Source: Norana najaformis (lineage: Eukaryota; Annelida; Clitellata; Crassiclitellata; Hormogastridae). Taken from it: 64,000 nucleotides of DNA. The notes under the pieces were generated by a model. It was not told the origin of the DNA and ran no database searches. It saw nothing but the letters and a program-made list of their open reading frames with translations. The translations under genes and the position numbers were made by a program. The stretch is from assembly GCA_964023275.1 (NCBI GenBank), contig OZ029927.1:20202762-20266761 (forward strand), read 5' to 3'. Positions 43,239 through 53,179 of this stretch are shown here, in pieces; the stretch's first letter is position 1; every line of letters starts with the position of its first letter.

Positions 43239-44375
43239 ATGGATAATAGTCCTCCTGCAGCAAGCATTAATGCTACTTTTAACCTGCCTGATCAAGCATT
43301 ATATAATAAAACAGGGCGCCTCCTTTTAGAAAATTACATAAAACTGATATTGGTGGAACCAAATTCTACTTGCATGAATTCTACGATATGTGATTGCGAA
43401 AATAATATGTGCGAATTTGTCTTCAGCGTCTGCGTGACGATATTGCTGTGTTTTGTTGGATTTGTGGGGAATTCAGTTACGATCGCTGTACTTCAAAGAG
43501 ACCAAGATCCACAAAGACAGAAAACAACGAATTGGTTGCTGGAAACGCTCGCCATAGTCGACAGCATATATCTCGCATTTGCCTTCATCTTCCTTCCGAT
43601 CAGAACCATCGCTTTCCACACCAACGCATTGCCGACGGTTAGAAAAATGTTCCCCTACTTGATGATGTATCTTTTCCCGTTTGCGTCAATCGCTCACATC
43701 ATGACCATCTGGATTGTGGTCTTCGTTACCACTGACCGTTATCTGGCCATTTGTAAGCCGTTGCATACTGAGTGGAGAAGCCTTCGTCGAGTGAAGATGG
43801 CAGTCGTGGTGTTGTTCATTCTGGCTGTTATCTACAACATTCCTCGATTCTTTGAAATGGAGGTGAAAATGAAAAAAAGCTGCGAAAATGGTGAAATCCT
43901 ACCTTTCATTTCTCCACGCAAGTTTGTTTTAAGCACCTATTATCAGTACATCTACGAAGCCGGATGTGATTTCGTGTTCCGATCAGTTGGTCCGCTAGTC
44001 GTTTTGGTAATTCTCAACGTTCGAATTGCTTGGGCGATCAAAGCCTTGAATAAGAAACGACGCGAGATGACGCTACAGGCGAAAGAGGAAACAACGCTGA
44101 CGGTGATGCTTATCGTTGTAGTAATCGTCTTCGTTATCACACAGTTGCCATTCACCGCATTGTCGATTGCTCTCCCGACAGCTGTATTTTTTCCTATTAC
44201 GGTGAACTGGGAAGCGTTCAGTTGTGCATTTCACTTAGCCAACGCCCTATCGGTGTTGAATTCGTCTATAAATTTTCTCGTCTACTGTTTGATCTGGAGA
44301 AAATTCAACAGAATCCTAGTTCGCATGATTGCCTGCAGTAAAGAGAATGCCAAGGCAAGATCAAGAGAAGCATAG
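43239..44375 (+). CDS. FMRFamide-receptor-like class A GPCR, receptor 4
   Basis: 378 residues, open. N-tail MDNSPPAASINATFNLPDQA, two glycosylation clusters (NST, NST) and extra ectodomain Cys (MNSTICDCENNMCEF). GNSVTIAVL, LAIVD, TTDRYLAICKPL, IYNIPRFFEMEV, loop-2 Cys (KKSCENGE), ITQLPFTA and LNSSINFLVYC. The C-tail (KARSREA) is longer than in receptors 2 and 5 and, like receptor 1, the downstream DNA reads AAGAGAAGCATAGCATACC, so receptors 1 and 4 are sister copies matching the A/B blocks. Membrane receptor, ligand unknown. Confidence 0.9.
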   Translation: MDNSPPAASINATFNLPDQALYNKTGRLLLENYIKLILVEPNSTCMNSTICDCENNMCEFVFSVCVTILLCFVGFVGNSVTIAVLQRDQDPQRQKTTNWLLETLAIVDSIYLAFAFIFLPIRTIAFHTNALPTVRKMFPYLMMYLFPFASIAHIMTIWIVVFVTTDRYLAICKPLHTEWRSLRRVKMAVVVLFILAVIYNIPRFFEMEVKMKKSCENGEILPFISPRKFVLSTYYQYIYEAGCDFVFRSVGPLVVLVILNVRIAWAIKALNKKRREMTLQAKEETTLTVMLIVVVIVFVITQLPFTALSIALPTAVFFPITVNWEAFSCAFHLANALSVLNSSINFLVYCLIWRKFNRILVRMIACSKENAKARSREA

Positions 44376-44764
44376 CATACCATGGCGATGTTTGAGTGTG
44401 TCGTGGCTGATATTTGTTTTCGATAGGCTTATTTCAAACGTAAGGGATGTTCGGCGCTGCGGATTGGAACTAAACTGACTTTAGTCACATTTTCTAGATG
44501 AATAGAGAATATCAGAACGATATATCATGCATTTTCATTAAATTTCTGTAGAAATTAACACCGTCAAATGTGATGTTGACAACAGTTTGAATGATCAACA
44601 TTATTTATCTCGTGGTTAGATTTTACATGTACAGTCTAAGTAGCTGTGCAAGTGAAAAAGGTTACAAAAGGGTATTTATGATTTTCAGGAAGAAATTGTA
44701 CAAGGGATTGTTGATAAATAATGTTCTTGAATTATAAAACTCATCGCGCTAGCCACTGCTTTCG
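44376..44764. other. 3' UTR of receptor 4 and flank
   Basis: Homologous to 19835-20210 (GGGATGTTCGGCGCTG, AATTTCTGTAGAAATTAAC, ACAGTCTAAGTAGCTGTGC). No strict AATAAA seen. Confidence 0.5.
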
Positions 44765-44945
44765 TAACGAGGGAGGATTCAATCCGCCTACAGCAATTTC
44801 CATTTATCACTTTAATGCGACCCACAACCTGTGTGACTGGCATCACATAATATTTCACTAGAGGATCGTACCGTAATTAGTTTGAAAGATTTGTCAACAG
44901 CGGAACCAAATCCACTTGCAGTAATTGCACGATAAAGCCTGATCA
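44765..44945 (+). pseudogene. Receptor relic psi-4 (N-tail only)
   Basis: GAGGATTCAATCCGCCTACAG, ACAGCGGAACCAAATCCACTTG and TAATTGCACGATAAAG match receptor ectodomain sequence, then SINE-B begins. Confidence 0.72.
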
Positions 44946-44949
44946 TCCT

Positions 44950-45155
44950 GCCAAGCATAGGAGTGGCACGGTTGCCACCGAGCGGCGAACGTGCCAGCTT
45001 TTTACCTTGGAGAACAGGGTTTGAATCCCGTGCCCGTCATGTGAAATCGACATAAACCCCTTGTAGATTGTATTGTTGAAGTGTGCGAAACATCCGATGA
45101 CATCATCTTCGATATGAGTGCCTTTTTAAACCCAATAGGATAATACGGAGTATAT
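44950..45155 (+). repeat. SINE-B copy
   Basis: GTTGCCACCGAGCGGCGAAC and GAACAGGGTTTGAATCCCGTG; body with CGAAACATCCGATGACATC; one end unit at 45115-45150. Confidence 0.75.
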
Positions 45156-45525
45156 CAAGAAAAATTATCGTTGCTTTGATCATTGGCCAGCATAGGCTCA
45201 GACTGCTAAATACGTGTATGTAGGTCAGTAGCGGACAAGAGCGCATACGCCTGCAATAAAAGCGGCTTGCATTGCTCGCCCGCTAAAGCTTTTGGCGACA
45301 GAGTTGGAGAAGAGTTTGCTCAGCGTTTTTAGATGACGGCTCTCATCCAGTCAAACCGAAAAATGAAAAGCCACGTGAGACTACAATCCGATGTTTATTT
45401 GCTGTGTTTATTGTGTTGAAGTACGTTTGAGCAGTCATTGGATTTGTGAGTATTCGACCAAGTGGATATCGGTAAATCAACAGAGGATTTAACTCGGAGA
45501 TAGGAAAATCTGACAAACTGTTCTG
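45156..45525 (+). promoter_or_regulatory. Upstream block and first exon of receptor 5
   Basis: TATA-like GCCTGCAATAAAAGCGGC near 45259; exon end GACAAACTGTTCTG at 45525 with donor GTATGTATTAACG. Same variant as the orphan block at 22240-22598. The exon would splice over the LINE and Tc1 insertions to the acceptor at 48813. Confidence 0.66.
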
Positions 45526-46071
45526 GTATGTATTAACGTTGTATGTATGCATGCATGAAAGCATGTATGTATGTATGTGTACATGTATGTATGTATACAT
45601 GCATGCATACATACATATGCATGCATGAATACGGCTACGGCAGGCTAAGGCGGATAAGCCAACTGGAAAAGGTAAGTCCTAAGTTGAGATCGAAATGCCA
45701 CAAGTGACTTAGCATAACGCCTTGATGGAGGAAGAGAATTCCAACATTTAGACCCAGCATCCGAAAAAGCTCGGGGGGCCAAGAACAGTTATTGTTTCTG
45801 GTATAGTGTATAAGTAAAGAAATATATTCTTTATTAACCATTGGCTAGTCGCCCATAGTTACATCCAGAAAAAATATCAAGATGACCTGGTTGAAAATTG
45901 TAAAGCTTGAAGAATGAGAACCGGTTTAAAATATATTGTGGTTGGGCAGAGTGCATTGTTTCATAAACTGTTAGCCCCAGTTTGAAACAAATTCTTTGTT
46001 GAATGGAACGCCAAATGCAAAGATTTAAGTACTAGGGTTCTGTCCTCATGTATATTTTAACGTAATAATTA

Positions 46072-47824
46072 CAGTGCTGACCAGAGCATTAGAAACACTT
46101 GTGAAAATCATGAAAAAACAATGAAATTAGCAATTAGCATGCCTTTCTTTAGCCAGAACACACTTGAAGAACAAATAAAAGTTGCTTATAAGATGAAACA
46201 GTGTTTTCTGTTATTAGTTAATGATTTGTTATCAACAAATTTTTTTTAGACATTACACATAGCTTCCAGCCGAAATACATGAAATGTGCATGTACGAAAC
46301 TACGTATGTGTACGTCTACATGTAGTTCAAAGTGTGTCATTAATCATTATGCAGTGGGGTATGCACTACCAAATGCTAATGGACCCAGTTGTCAATGTCA
46401 ATGTCAATACTTTGTGTAACCACCCTTGCTGCTAATGACTTGAGCAACACGCTTTGGCATCCCCTGTATCAGGCGTGGACACATGTCGCGGATGTCTTGA
46501 TCATGATGCCAGATTTGCAGTATGCATTCGATCAAGGAACGCTTAGTGGTGGGTTTCATTGCATTAACCTTGCGTTTCAGGAGATGCCAAAAATTCTCTA
46601 TCGGATTCATATCCGGTGAATTGCCGGGCCAGCTTAGCAAAGGTATATTCTCCTGTCTGAGGAACTGAGTGACCCGTTTCGCGGTATGGCAAGGAGCTCC
46701 GTCTTGCATGAAAATGCCATCGCCGTTAGGAAACCATGCGGCCATTTGGGGAAGCAGCCTAGCCCGCAACATTTCAATGTATTGGTCTTGGCGCATGATT
46801 CCGTTCACGATATACAGACGGCCTGGACCTTGAGCAGAGATAGCGCCCCAAACCATAACGGAAGTCGGATGCTTGACGGTTGGGGAAACACATTCTGGAA
46901 GAAGATCTTCCTTGCTTCGTCGTCTAACGAACAATGACGACTCCCGAAGGATATCAATTTTGCTCTCATCACTGAAGCACACCTTCATCCAGTCATTGGC
47001 AGTCCAATCTTTGTACTGTTTTGCCCATAACAACCTCTTCTTCATCATGGCCGGTGCGAGTTTGGCTTTCTTAACAGGACGCCGAGCAGTTAATCCAGCA
47101 TTACACAACTCACGTCTCACAGTTCTGGGTGAAACCTTTACGCCATACTCTGATACCTGACGAGAGAGCTCACAACTTGTTGCTCTACGATTGGATTTAC
47201 AGAGTTTGATCAGAATTCGTCTGGTCCGAGTAGAAAACCTTGATTTCATGCCGCTACGCTGCCTGTTCTTGGTTCTTTCTTCACAGAAATCTTGACCAAG
47301 ATCTAATTCTCTTTTAACTCTGTTAACAGAAGCTGCAGAAATGTCACATTTTTTAGCAATCTCCCTCTGACTGTAGCACTGCTCCTTAATCAAAGTTTTC
47401 ACAGCAGAAACCTTCCGCGGTGTTAAATCTTTCATTTTACCCATTTTCGATAATAAAAAAATAAAACTTTCCTGGAAAAACACTTACTTCAATGACAAAT
47501 GACCTTCACCTACATAACCAAAGAACATAATCTACTCAAAAAACATAGATATCACTAGCGCAGAGCATTGATAATATAATTTCATGAACGTTTTACAGTT
47601 TCATTCGTGTGTTTCTAATGTTCTGACCTTTTACCCATTTTAGACAAATGAAGAAAAATTTCCATGAAAAAAATTCTTTTCCAATGAAAACTAACCTTCA
47701 CCTATAACCAAAGAATATAATAAATTCAAAAAACCAAGATATTACTAGTGCAGAGCATTGAAAGCATAATTTTATACACTTTTCAGTGTTTTTTCATGCG
47801 TTTCTAATGCTCTGGCCAGCACTG
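46072..47824 (-). mobile_element. Tc1-type transposon nested in LINE copy B
   Basis: 1,753 bp with TA duplicated at 46070-46071 and 47825-47826. Terminal repeats begin CAGTGCTGACCAGAGCATTA on the left and, reversed, CAGTGCTGGCCAGAGCATTA on the right, about 26 bp. One transposase frame on the minus strand. A 193-bp direct duplication of the 5' non-coding end (47435-47627 and 47628-47820) is unusual. Low decay and a full-length frame suggest a recent arrival. Confidence 0.95.
46404..47444 (-). CDS. Tc1/mariner-superfamily transposase, DD34E
   Basis: 346 residues from ATG at 47442-47444 (MGKMKDLTPR); an upstream in-frame extension of 13 residues lacks support. Residues 5-50 and 65-115 form two helix-turn-helix domains (YSQREIAKKCDISAASVNRV; SPRTVRREL). 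The catalytic triad is Asp159 (CFSDESKID), Asp248 (FMQDGAPCHTA) and Glu283 (NSPDMNPIENFWHLLK), with 34 residues between the second Asp and Glu, as in Tc1. No stop or frameshift; all catalytic residues are present, so the enzyme may be functional. Confidence 0.95.
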   Translation of the reverse strand: MGKMKDLTPRKVSAVKTLIKEQCYSQREIAKKCDISAASVNRVKRELDLGQDFCEERTKNRQRSGMKSRFSTRTRRILIKLCKSNRRATSCELSRQVSEYGVKVSPRTVRRELCNAGLTARRPVKKAKLAPAMMKKRLLWAKQYKDWTANDWMKVCFSDESKIDILRESSLFVRRRSKEDLLPECVSPTVKHPTSVMVWGAISAQGPGRLYIVNGIMRQDQYIEMLRARLLPQMAAWFPNGDGIFMQDGAPCHTAKRVTQFLRQENIPLLSWPGNSPDMNPIENFWHLLKRKVNAMKPTTKRSLIECILQIWHHDQDIRDMCPRLIQGMPKRVAQVISSKGGYTKY

Positions 47825-48395
47825 TATGGCTGTAGCCAAAGAGTTTTAAACTCCTTGAAGTGACTACATGTTTGATACTGGTAAGAAGCGAGTAAATGTA
47901 AATCAAGGTGACCGCAGACCAATGCGTTCGCCAGACATAGATACATAAGGCTCAATTCTGCGTATGTCACGAATATGTACGCATGACAACTTACAAATGC
48001 CATTTACATATGTGGTAAGCGACGTGGCAGAATCGAAGTAACTCCCAAGTTACGAACAACATCAACCAACTCAACAAGTGAGTCGCTAGCTTTAAAGATT
48101 TAAGCCATTCAAACTTCCTATGCTCCTGTGGTGTGCTCAGTGTTAAAATTAAGTTTTCGATCGGTTGAGAAGGATTTTTTTAGCCGCCATCCAAGACAGC
48201 AAGACCTACTCAAAATCAGTGGACAACAGCTGCACAGACTTATCACACGACAAACTGCCAAAGAATGAGCATCATTAGCAGAGAAATTATATCCTAAGGG
48301 ATTGTCTAGTACTGTACTTAATAGTATAGTATACAGGGCGAGCAAAAGAGGACAGAGCACAGAACTCTGTGGAACACCACATGTCAACAAAACGC

Positions 48396-48813
48396 TAAGC
48401 ATATGTATGTACATATGTACTCATGTACTTATGCATGCATGAATGTAAGTAGGTATTTATGTATGTATATATATGTATGTACGTATATATGTATGTTTGT
48501 ATGAATGTGTATATATGTGTATGTATGCATGTATATATATTTGTATGTATGTATGTACGTATGTATGTATGTAAATATGTACTTTTATATGTTTGTATGT
48601 ATATATATGTATGTACGTATGACTGTATGTATGTATATATGTATGCATGTATGAATATATGTCTGTATGTGAATGTCAATTTGTAAGGCGCCTCTTAAAA
48701 AGCTCATATTTTGATATGTGCTTACTAGATTACAAAATTTTACTTTAGCAAACCAAACTTGGTTAAAGCTAACACTAAGTTGAAGATTACAAACGTATCT
48801 GTTGTTCTAACAG
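48396..48813 (+). other. Intron 1 end of receptor 5 with TATG array
   Basis: TATG repeats at 48400-48665 directly adjoin the truncated 5' end of LINE copy B. Acceptor TTCTAACAG ends at 48813. Confidence 0.75.
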
Positions 48814-48915
48814 GAAAACCAAAGCCACGGTACTGGCGAATAAATTTTTAGTAGAGCATCGGAACGCATGAACCCTCGGCTTGGGTAACTGTTTGATCAA
48901 GTTGCTACCGTCACG

Positions 48916-50040
48916 ATGGATTATAATCCGCCTGCAGAAAGCTTTAATGCTACTTTTAACCTGTCTGATCATGCATCAGACAACACTTCACAGCGGATCG
49001 GTTTACCAGTAGGTATCAAACTTCCCCAAATGCAGGAACCAAATTCTACGTGCAGTAATGACGTGATGCGGTATTTCGAGAACAAAACATGTGAATTGAT
49101 CTTCAGCGTGTATTTCACCATCTTCCTGTGTTTTGTTGGATTTTGGGGGAATTTCCTTACTATCGCCGTACTTCAACGAGACCGAGATCCACAAAGACAG
49201 AAAACGACGAATTGGTTGCTGGAAACGCTCGCCATAGTCGACACCATATATCTCGCATTTGCCTTCATCTTCCTCCCTATCAGAACCATCGCATTTCACA
49301 CCAACGCATTGCCGACGGTTAGAAAAATGTTCCCCTATTTGATGGTGTGCCTTTTCCCGTTTGCGTCAATCGCTCACATCATGACCATCTGGATTGTGGT
49401 TTTCGTTACCACTGACCGTTATCTGGCCATTTGTAGGCCGTTGCATACTGAGTGGAGAATTCTTCGTCGAGTGAAGATGGCAGTCGTGGTGTTATTTATT
49501 CTGGCTGTTACATACAACATTCCTCGATTCTTTGAAATGGAGGTGAAAATGATAGGAAGCTGCGAAGATGGTGAACTCCTACCTTTCAGTTCTCCACGCA
49601 AGTTTGTTAACAGCACCTATTATCAGTACATCTACGAAGCCGGAAGTGATTTCATTTTGCTATCAGTTGGTCCGCTGGTCGTTTTGGTAATCCTTAACGT
49701 TCGAATTGCTTGGGCGATCAAGGTCTTGAATAAAAAACGACGCGAGATGACGTTACAGGCGAAAGAGGAGAAAACGCTGACGGTGATGTTTATCGTTGTT
49801 GTGGTCATCTTCGTTATCAGTCAGCTGCCATTTACCGCGCTGTCGATTGCTTTCCCGACAGCTGTGTTTTTTCCTGTTACAGTGAACTGGAAGTCGTTCA
49901 GTTGTGCATTTCACGTAGCCAACGCCCTCTCGGTGTTGAATTCGTCTATAAATTTTCTCGTCTACTGTCTCATCTGGAGAAAATTCAACAGAATCCTGGC
50001 TCGCATGATGGCCTGTAGTAAAGAAAATGCCAAAGGATAG
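48916..50040 (+). CDS. FMRFamide-receptor-like class A GPCR, receptor 5
   Basis: 374 residues, open. Close to receptor 2 throughout, including PVGIKLPQMQEPNSTCSN, TM3 LMVCLFPFA and the KENAKG end. Standard motifs: GNFLTIAVL, LAIVD, TTDRYLAICRPL, TYNIPRFFEMEV, loop-2 Cys (GSCEDGE), SQLPFTA and LNSSINFLVYC. The Cys at the start of TM5 is Ser (EAGSDF) and the next residues ILLS differ from VFRS of the others. An AATAAA is at 50227. The receptor lies in the block duplicated from 26.0-29.3 kb. Confidence 0.9.
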   Translation: MDYNPPAESFNATFNLSDHASDNTSQRIGLPVGIKLPQMQEPNSTCSNDVMRYFENKTCELIFSVYFTIFLCFVGFWGNFLTIAVLQRDRDPQRQKTTNWLLETLAIVDTIYLAFAFIFLPIRTIAFHTNALPTVRKMFPYLMVCLFPFASIAHIMTIWIVVFVTTDRYLAICRPLHTEWRILRRVKMAVVVLFILAVTYNIPRFFEMEVKMIGSCEDGELLPFSSPRKFVNSTYYQYIYEAGSDFILLSVGPLVVLVILNVRIAWAIKVLNKKRREMTLQAKEEKTLTVMFIVVVVIFVISQLPFTALSIAFPTAVFFPVTVNWKSFSCAFHVANALSVLNSSINFLVYCLIWRKFNRILARMMACSKENAKG

Positions 50041-50419
50041 TTTCAGAAAGATTGAGCATACCGTGGCGATGTTTTAGTGTGTCGTGACTGATAGTTGTTT
50101 TCGATAGACTTATTTTAAATGTTCTGCGCTGCGGATTGGAACTAAACTGACTTTAGTCGCATTTATCTGGATGACTTTAGAATTTTAGAACGATTTATCA
50201 ACCATTTTTGAATAAATTTCTGTAGAAATAAACATTGTCAAACGTGATGTTGACAAAAGTTTAAATTGGCAACATGATTAGTCTCTATGTGCAAATTTTG
50301 CACATACAGTCTAAGTATTTTGTGCAAGGAAATACAAAGAAATTATATTTTATTTTCAACATGAAATCAAACAAGACAATGTTGATAAAGAAGTTTTTTA
50401 ACTGAACAACATATTGCAT

Positions 50420-50710
50420 TAGCAACAGCTTTAATAGCGAAGGATTCCAATCCGTCTATAGGAATCTCCGTTTGCTACGCTAATGCGACTTAAAACCTTT
50501 GTTACCAACATCATTTAACTTTCCACAGAAGGACCGTTCACTGATTATTTTCAAAGCTTTAATAACGGCGGAACCAATTCCTTCTTGCAGTAATTGCAGA
50601 ATGCAGGATTTTTTGGGCTATGATTGCGAATTTATATTAAGCGTCCGTGTGTCCGTCATTCTTTGTGTTCTTGGTTTTCTGTGAATTCTGATACGATCTG
50701 TGCTTCAATA
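50420..50710 (+). pseudogene. Receptor relic psi-5 (N-tail and TM1)
   Basis: Near-identical twin of psi-2 at 27660-27965, with the same 3' breakpoint after TGTGCTTCAATAGAA. It decayed before the block duplicated. Confidence 0.82.
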
Positions 50711-51117
50711 GAATCTGGGCAAATAAGCCACAAACCGTGGAAATCGATTCACTCAGTACCGAATACAGAACCCTCAGGAAGGCTTATTATTGTCAACATG
50801 TAAAGATCTACAAAATGATGTGTTTACCGGTGATATCACCTTTGTAAACTTCAGAAAGCAACTAGAATATACACAATAAATATGCCGTGCAACGAAGAAG
50901 AATAGACGAATGAAATAATACCCTGAGAAGGAATCAACAAAGAGGCCGAAGACTCACTGAAGAGGAAGGGAAGACAATTAAACGCATGATTAAGCAAAAA
51001 GAAGAAACAAAAGTGGAAGAAAATGAAAGAGTACAGGGAGAAAGTGGATACTGACGAAAATAAACATGATAATGTACCGGAAGTATACAAAGAAAGTTCA
51101 TCCTGCTGATCATCGGG
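50711..51117. other. Module spacer (copy 5)
   Basis: Nearly identical to 27966-28371. No gene. Confidence 0.55.
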
Positions 51118-51315
51118 AGTGGAGTACGGTGGCCTAGCGGCGAGCGTGCCAGCTTTTGCGTTGGCAGGGCGGCGAACAAGTCAGCCCTTCACCTGTGAGA
51201 ACCGGGTTGGAATCCAGACCCAGTCTTGTGAAATCTACGTAAATCGCATTGTGGATCTGTACGAAACATCAGATTCAAACACTTTTGAAATTTGGTGCCT
51301 CTTTGAACCCAGTAG
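51118..51315 (+). repeat. SINE-B copy with a duplicated head
   Basis: GGTGGCCTAGCGGCGAGCG is a good A box (TGGCCTAGCGG). A second head scrap (GGCAGGGCGGCGAACAAG) follows, then GAACCGGGTTGGAATCC (B box). Body and end unit to 51315. Confidence 0.75.
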
Positions 51316-51329
51316 GATTTTGCTCTTTT

Positions 51330-51766
51330 GATCATCTGCCGGCCTAACTGCAGACAGCTACTTACGTGTACCTAGGTCGGTAACGGAGATGAGCGCAGAC
51401 GCTTCCAATAAGAGCAGCTAGCGTTGCTCGACAGCCTAAGCAGAGTTTGCTGAAACATTGGTAAAAAATTGGCTTGGCATACAGTTTGAAGAAACGGCTT
51501 CCATGCAGTAAATGCAGGGAACGGAAACCTATTTGATACTACAAGTCCGATGTTTAATTGCTGTAAATTACGTGGTTATTCCGTGTTAAAGCACGTTTGG
51601 GAAGGCACAGAATCTGTGAATATTCGACCAAGTGCATTATCGGTGTTTGTGTCGACGCAGGATTTAACTCGGAGGTTAGTAAAACTGACAGAATAGACAG
51701 AACTGTTAAGAGAAATCTAGAGTTCCAGACCAATCACAAAGAGAGCCAGAGCCAAAAACTGTTCTG
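51330..51766 (+). promoter_or_regulatory. Orphan receptor upstream block and first exon
   Basis: Counterpart of the receptor 3 block (28560-29026): CTTCCAATAAGAGCAGC at the TATA-like position, GTGTCGACGCAGGATTTAAC, and exon end AACTGTTCTG at 51766 before GTATG. TATG repeats follow (51777-51990). No intact receptor is reached; the receptor 3 counterpart is missing. Confidence 0.65.
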
Positions 51767-52102
51767 GTATGTTCATTAGATTTTTGTATGCATGTGTGTA
51801 TGTATGTATACATGTATGTATGTATGCATGTATGTAGGTACGTATTCTTCCATGTATGTATGACATTACATTTATGTATGTATGTACGTATGCATGAGTT
51901 CATGCTTGACATTGTATGTATGTATGTATGTATGTATGTATGCATGTATGCATGTATGCAAGCATTCATGCATGTGTGTATGTATCTAAGTATGCATGCA
52001 TACATATGAATAGCAGGACATTTACATAGCGCAATTTTTAAGGCCATCTAAAATGATTTGTAGACGTTCAAGAGGCAACACTTCCAATAATGCTAAACAA
52101 AC

Positions 52103-53080
52103 TTAATCCTTTGAACCCTACAGGCCGGAAAAGCGGTCTGTCATATAGGCGTTTATACCCGAAAGGCCGGAACACCGACCTGATCATCTACCATCATTTC
52201 CCGACCGGCCGGTAAGCCGGCTTTTACGAAATTAGCACTCACGGCGCACGCTTCTACTGAATGATGGATTTTTGATATCTGTTTATAGAACTCATGGATT
52301 TTTCTGACATAGATTATTATATACCTTTGTGTTTTTGTGACTGCGTTTCCTGTAAGTGAAAGTAATAATTCATTGTTTGTCTAAGCATCGTTTATCAGAG
52401 TTTATAATGCCGAAACATAAAAAGTAAATAAACAATCTATCAGTATGGAATATAAACGTAAGTGAACCAATACCTGTAATGAGAAACAGCGACACCGAGG
52501 AACTAAACAAACATTTACCCCCGAGGAAGTTCGTGACATGTTGCTGGCATCAGATACGGAGTCTGCTGTGGCAGGCGACTATACCGCTGACGATTTTAAC
52601 GCGTCACCTGTTCACCCATCTCGAATTTTGAATGAACCCAATGTTCCAATATATTTACCTGATGGTGCAACCTCAAACAACAGATGTATTGTCTGCACAG
52701 AGAAGTACAAGGTGGCCAAGCGAAGTGATCCGAAGGTCAAGAAAAAGGACTTACCCAAACGCTGTAAAGCCTGCGAAGTTTTCCTGTGCATTGGGACTTA
52801 TAGCAATAACTGTTTTGAGAATTGTCATTCGAAAGTTGAATTCTGGCGTAAAGCCTAATTCACCGAACTGTGCAGCAACTCGCTGTATCACAAGGAAAGT
52901 TATGTTGCGAGAAACTGTGTGTAAGTAATACATAAATAAAATCGCTATTTTGTATTCATGGTCATCAATTATGTGTCTTGACGTGTTTGGGAGTCAAATT
53001 ATGATTTTATAACTTTTAAAAATATAAATTAACAAAATATTTTTGGGTAAAAAATTCCCCAGGAGCTCCGGATATACATA
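52103..53080 (+). mobile_element. Internally deleted piggyBac-type element
   Basis: Begins at TTAA (52103-52106) then TCCTTTGAACCCTACAGG, the usual piggyBac terminal form. The inserted DNA is absent from the matching place in intron 1 of receptor 3 (near 29320). The one open frame joins an acidic N-terminus to a C-terminal zinc finger with the catalytic middle gone. The right terminal repeat is not seen; the sequence stops near GGTAAAAAATTCCCCAGGAG, so the right end is truncated. Confidence 0.78.
52538..52858 (+). pseudogene. piggyBac transposase remnant: N-terminus fused to C-terminal zinc finger
   Basis: Upstream in frame reads FTPEEVRDMLLASDTES, typical of piggyBac N-termini. The C-terminal half has CIVC (51-54), CKAC (78-81), C-x5-NNC and FENCHSK, a cross-brace zinc finger of piggyBac type, and ends VEFWRKA. 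The DDD catalytic core of about 400 residues is missing. Reading frame across the join is intact. Confidence 0.8.
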
Positions 53081-53179
53081 TGTATCACACAATATCACAA
53101 TAGGGCTTACACCAGATTTTACCATGCTACATGTATGTAGCATAGCTGCATTTACCTATGTATGTATATAGGTTTTACC

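Larger units (their letters stand above)
45630..48395 (-). repeat. LINE copy B (L2/CR1-like), interrupted by Tc1
   Basis: Minus-strand order: 48395-48118 has a decayed RT palm (GVPQSSVLCPLLLALYT, then YNFSANDAHSLA where YADDTQL is usual). About 48000-47830 has the thumb-like region. After the Tc1 insertion, 46070-45640 has the ORF end and a 3' region with TAAG repeats. It is a longer copy of the element at 22755-23275 and lies in intron 1 of receptor 5. Confidence 0.8.

Noticed and set aside
46389-47160. Plus-strand frames across the Tc1 element
   Set aside because: Antisense shadows of the transposase.
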